Shown one piece after another: positions 6,465-7,346 of a stretch of DNA of 7,346 nucleotides (positions are counted from its first letter, which is position 1; each line of letters begins with the position of its first letter). Both the position numbers and the translations under genes were made by a program. The stretch is from an uncultured Sphingomonas sp. Its GTDB lineage: Bacteria; Pseudomonadota; Alphaproteobacteria; Sphingomonadales; Sphingomonadaceae. The notes under the pieces were generated by a model. It searched no databases and was not told the origin of the DNA. It saw only the letters and a program-made list of their open reading frames with translations. The DNA lies in contig CAKTFL010000102.1 of NCBI GenBank assembly GCA_934555855.1, positions 1 through 7,346 of the forward strand, in the 5' to 3' direction.

Positions 6465-7181
6465 GTGACCGAATCCGCCGTGCCGAAACGCGCCTATCGC
6501 CATCGCCTGCCGACCCGGATCTGGCACTGGACCAATGCGGTCACGGTGTTCGTCATGATCGGCAGCGGGCTGATGATCTCCAACGCCCACCCCCACCTCT
6601 ACTGGGGCGTGTACGGGGCCAACTTCGACCAGCCCTGGTTCGATCCGCCGCGTTTTCCCGGCTGGCTGACCATTCCGTCGCGCTACAATCTGGCGCTCGC
6701 GCGGCGCTGGCACCTGCTGTTCGCGCTGGTGCTCGCGTTCAACCTGCTGTGGTTCATGATCGCCAGCCTGCTGAACCGGCATTTCACGCGTGACCTGCGC
6801 TTTCGTCGCGAGGAGCTGCGTCCCGCCGCCATCGCCCGTGACGTACGCGAGCACCTCGCCTTCCGCTTTCACGACGGCGAGAACCCGGCCCGGTTCAACC
6901 TGCTTCAGAAGATCGCCTATTGCGCGGCGCTGTTCGTGCTGCTGCCGGTGATTATCCTGACCGGGCTGGGGCTGTCGCCGGGGTGGAACGCGGGCGCGCC
7001 GTGGATCCTCGACCTGTTCGGCGGCCGCCAGAGCGTGCGGTCGATCCACTTCATCGCCTGTTGGGGGGTGGTCGCGTTTGTCGTCGTCCATCTGGTGCTG
7101 GTGATCCTGGCGGGTCCGTTCGCCGAGATACGTTCGATGCTGACCGGCTGGTTCGTGCCGCCGAAGGGAGAGGAGCGGTGA
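6465..7181 (+). CDS. Membrane cytochrome b (cytochrome b561/FdnI-like, cytochrome b/b6 domain)
   Basis: A 238-residue integral membrane protein with about four membrane segments and histidines placed for two b hemes: His21 (RIWHWTN) at TM1, His83 (RRWHLLF) at TM2, and His195 (SIHFIACW) and His209 (VVVHLVL) at TM4. Such subunits pass electrons between the quinone pool and a periplasmic partner, as in formate dehydrogenase, hydrogenase or thiosulfate reductase complexes. The start used is GTG 6465, with TAGGA 8 bases upstream; AGGAGG is also present but only one base away. A GTG at 6480 is possible. A longer frame from 6405 adds an unlikely 20 residues. The stop overlaps the next GTG in a GTGA, so it is probably coupled to the Tat-exported protein that follows. 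In sphingomonads this type of cytochrome commonly stands next to a YedY/sulfite-oxidase-like molybdoenzyme, an association I recall but have not searched. Confidence 0.88.
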   Translation: MTESAVPKRAYRHRLPTRIWHWTNAVTVFVMIGSGLMISNAHPHLYWGVYGANFDQPWFDPPRFPGWLTIPSRYNLALARRWHLLFALVLAFNLLWFMIASLLNRHFTRDLRFRREELRPAAIARDVREHLAFRFHDGENPARFNLLQKIAYCAALFVLLPVIILTGLGLSPGWNAGAPWILDLFGGRQSVRSIHFIACWGVVAFVVVHLVLVILAGPFAEIRSMLTGWFVPPKGEER

Positions 7182-7231
7182 GCCCGACCGTGACCCGCCG
7201 CGGCCTGATCGGGATCGGCGCCGCCTCGACG
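7178..7231 (+). pseudogene. N-terminal fragment of a Tat-exported protein, probably a molybdopterin-dependent oxidoreductase
   Basis: GTG 7178 overlaps the cytochrome b stop by 4 bases and has a good purine-rich RBS (GGAGAGGAG, 7168-7175). The product begins VSPTVTRRGLIGIGAAS, a twin-arginine signal with the RR at residues 7-8. Cofactor-bearing enzymes use this export route, and the cytochrome b partner upstream points to a YedY/sulfite-oxidase-type molybdoenzyme, though no catalytic residue is visible. After about residue 18 the reading frame stays open to the window end but turns into sequence rich in TTG, AGG and AGA codons, unlike the neighbours. The same DNA encodes a helicase on the other strand. 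The gene is therefore cut by a junction at about 7230, real or artefactual; the end given is approximate. Confidence 0.6.
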
Positions 7232-7346
7232 CGCACCGGTTCCTTGAGGAGACCCTTGCACAAATCTTCGACTTCGGGCGCCATGGTGGCCGAAAACAGC
7301 ATGGTCTGCCGGCGCGTGCCAATCTGCTTGGCAATGTGCTTGACGG
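7231..7346 (-). pseudogene. Internal fragment of a DEAD-box RNA helicase
   Basis: Read on the minus strand from 7344, the frame gives VKHIAKQIGTRRQTM, then LFSATMAPEVEDLCKG, then LLKEPVRVE. RQTMLFSAT contains motif III (SAT) of DEAD-box helicases, which couples ATP hydrolysis to RNA unwinding, and the residues on both sides fit the end of the first RecA-like domain of RhlE-type proteins. The rest of domain 1 should lie beyond the right edge. The C-terminal domain is missing: past about 7230 the frame runs on into antisense of the cytochrome b operon until a stop at about 7051. GC by hand count is 70 of 116, lower than the adjoining genes look, and codons such as TTT, TTG and ATT occur. The fragment is joined directly to the truncated Tat-protein gene on the other strand. 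The exact boundary is uncertain by several bases. Confidence 0.75.

Noticed and set aside
5389..6468. 359-codon plus-strand open frame spanning TSUP and flavin reductase
   Set aside because: It crosses two genes on different strands that are both well supported, and its composition (Arg/Ala/Gly) is that of a shadow frame.
6387..7334. 315-codon minus-strand open frame opposite cytochrome b
   Set aside because: The translation is Gln/His/Arg low-complexity antisense of the heme protein. Only the separate minus frame from 7344 downward has a real motif, the helicase fragment.

Overview
The window reads as chromosomal DNA from a GC-rich alphaproteobacterium, most likely a member of the Sphingomonadaceae. 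The evidence is strong G/C bias at third codon positions, an RlmN whose N-terminus ([11 protein letters not shown]) and core are of the type I know from sphingomonads, a DnaN of the same flavour, and an intergenic inverted repeat of the CTTCGAC..CTCGG..GCG..ACGGG kind that is scattered through such genomes. The lineage is recognised from memory, not from a search.

Layout, left to right. The minus strand carries the first about 296 codons of dnaN (DNA polymerase III sliding clamp), cut by the left edge. Next is a 231-base gap rich in hairpins, then a minus-strand gene for a small outer-membrane beta-barrel protein (1122-1778). A 133-base divergent gap follows. The plus strand then carries a small exported protein that resembles the IalB family (1912-2421), a repeat-bearing gap, and a tight run of three genes: rlmN (rRNA/tRNA adenine-C2 methyltransferase), a YnfM-like MFS transporter starting 4 bases after rlmN, and a TSUP (TauE/SafE-type) membrane protein whose ATG overlaps the MFS stop. 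The TSUP gene converges on a minus-strand flavin-reductase-family gene (5773-6390), and the two stop codons share a CTAG. Divergent from that gene is a two-gene unit: a di-heme-type membrane cytochrome b (6465-7181), then the start of a Tat-exported protein (GTG at 7178) that by context should be a YedY/sulfite-oxidase-like molybdopterin oxidoreductase.

The most notable observation is at the right end. After about 18 codons the Tat-protein gene stops making sense. From about position 7231 to the end, the opposite strand encodes an internal piece of a DEAD-box RNA helicase (motif III, SAT), with lower GC and different codon use. This is either a genuine rearrangement breakpoint or, more likely, a chimeric join at a contig or read end.

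The genes are mostly housekeeping (replication clamp, ribosome methylation) plus envelope, transport and redox functions. I found no CRISPR array, tRNA, rRNA, insertion sequence, phage gene or defence cassette, and nothing I would call a new multi-gene system. The points worth checking are the right-end junction, two intergenic repeat/hairpin elements, the overlapping convergent stops, and a possible sulfur/redox theme among the TSUP, flavin reductase and cytochrome b/molybdoenzyme genes.
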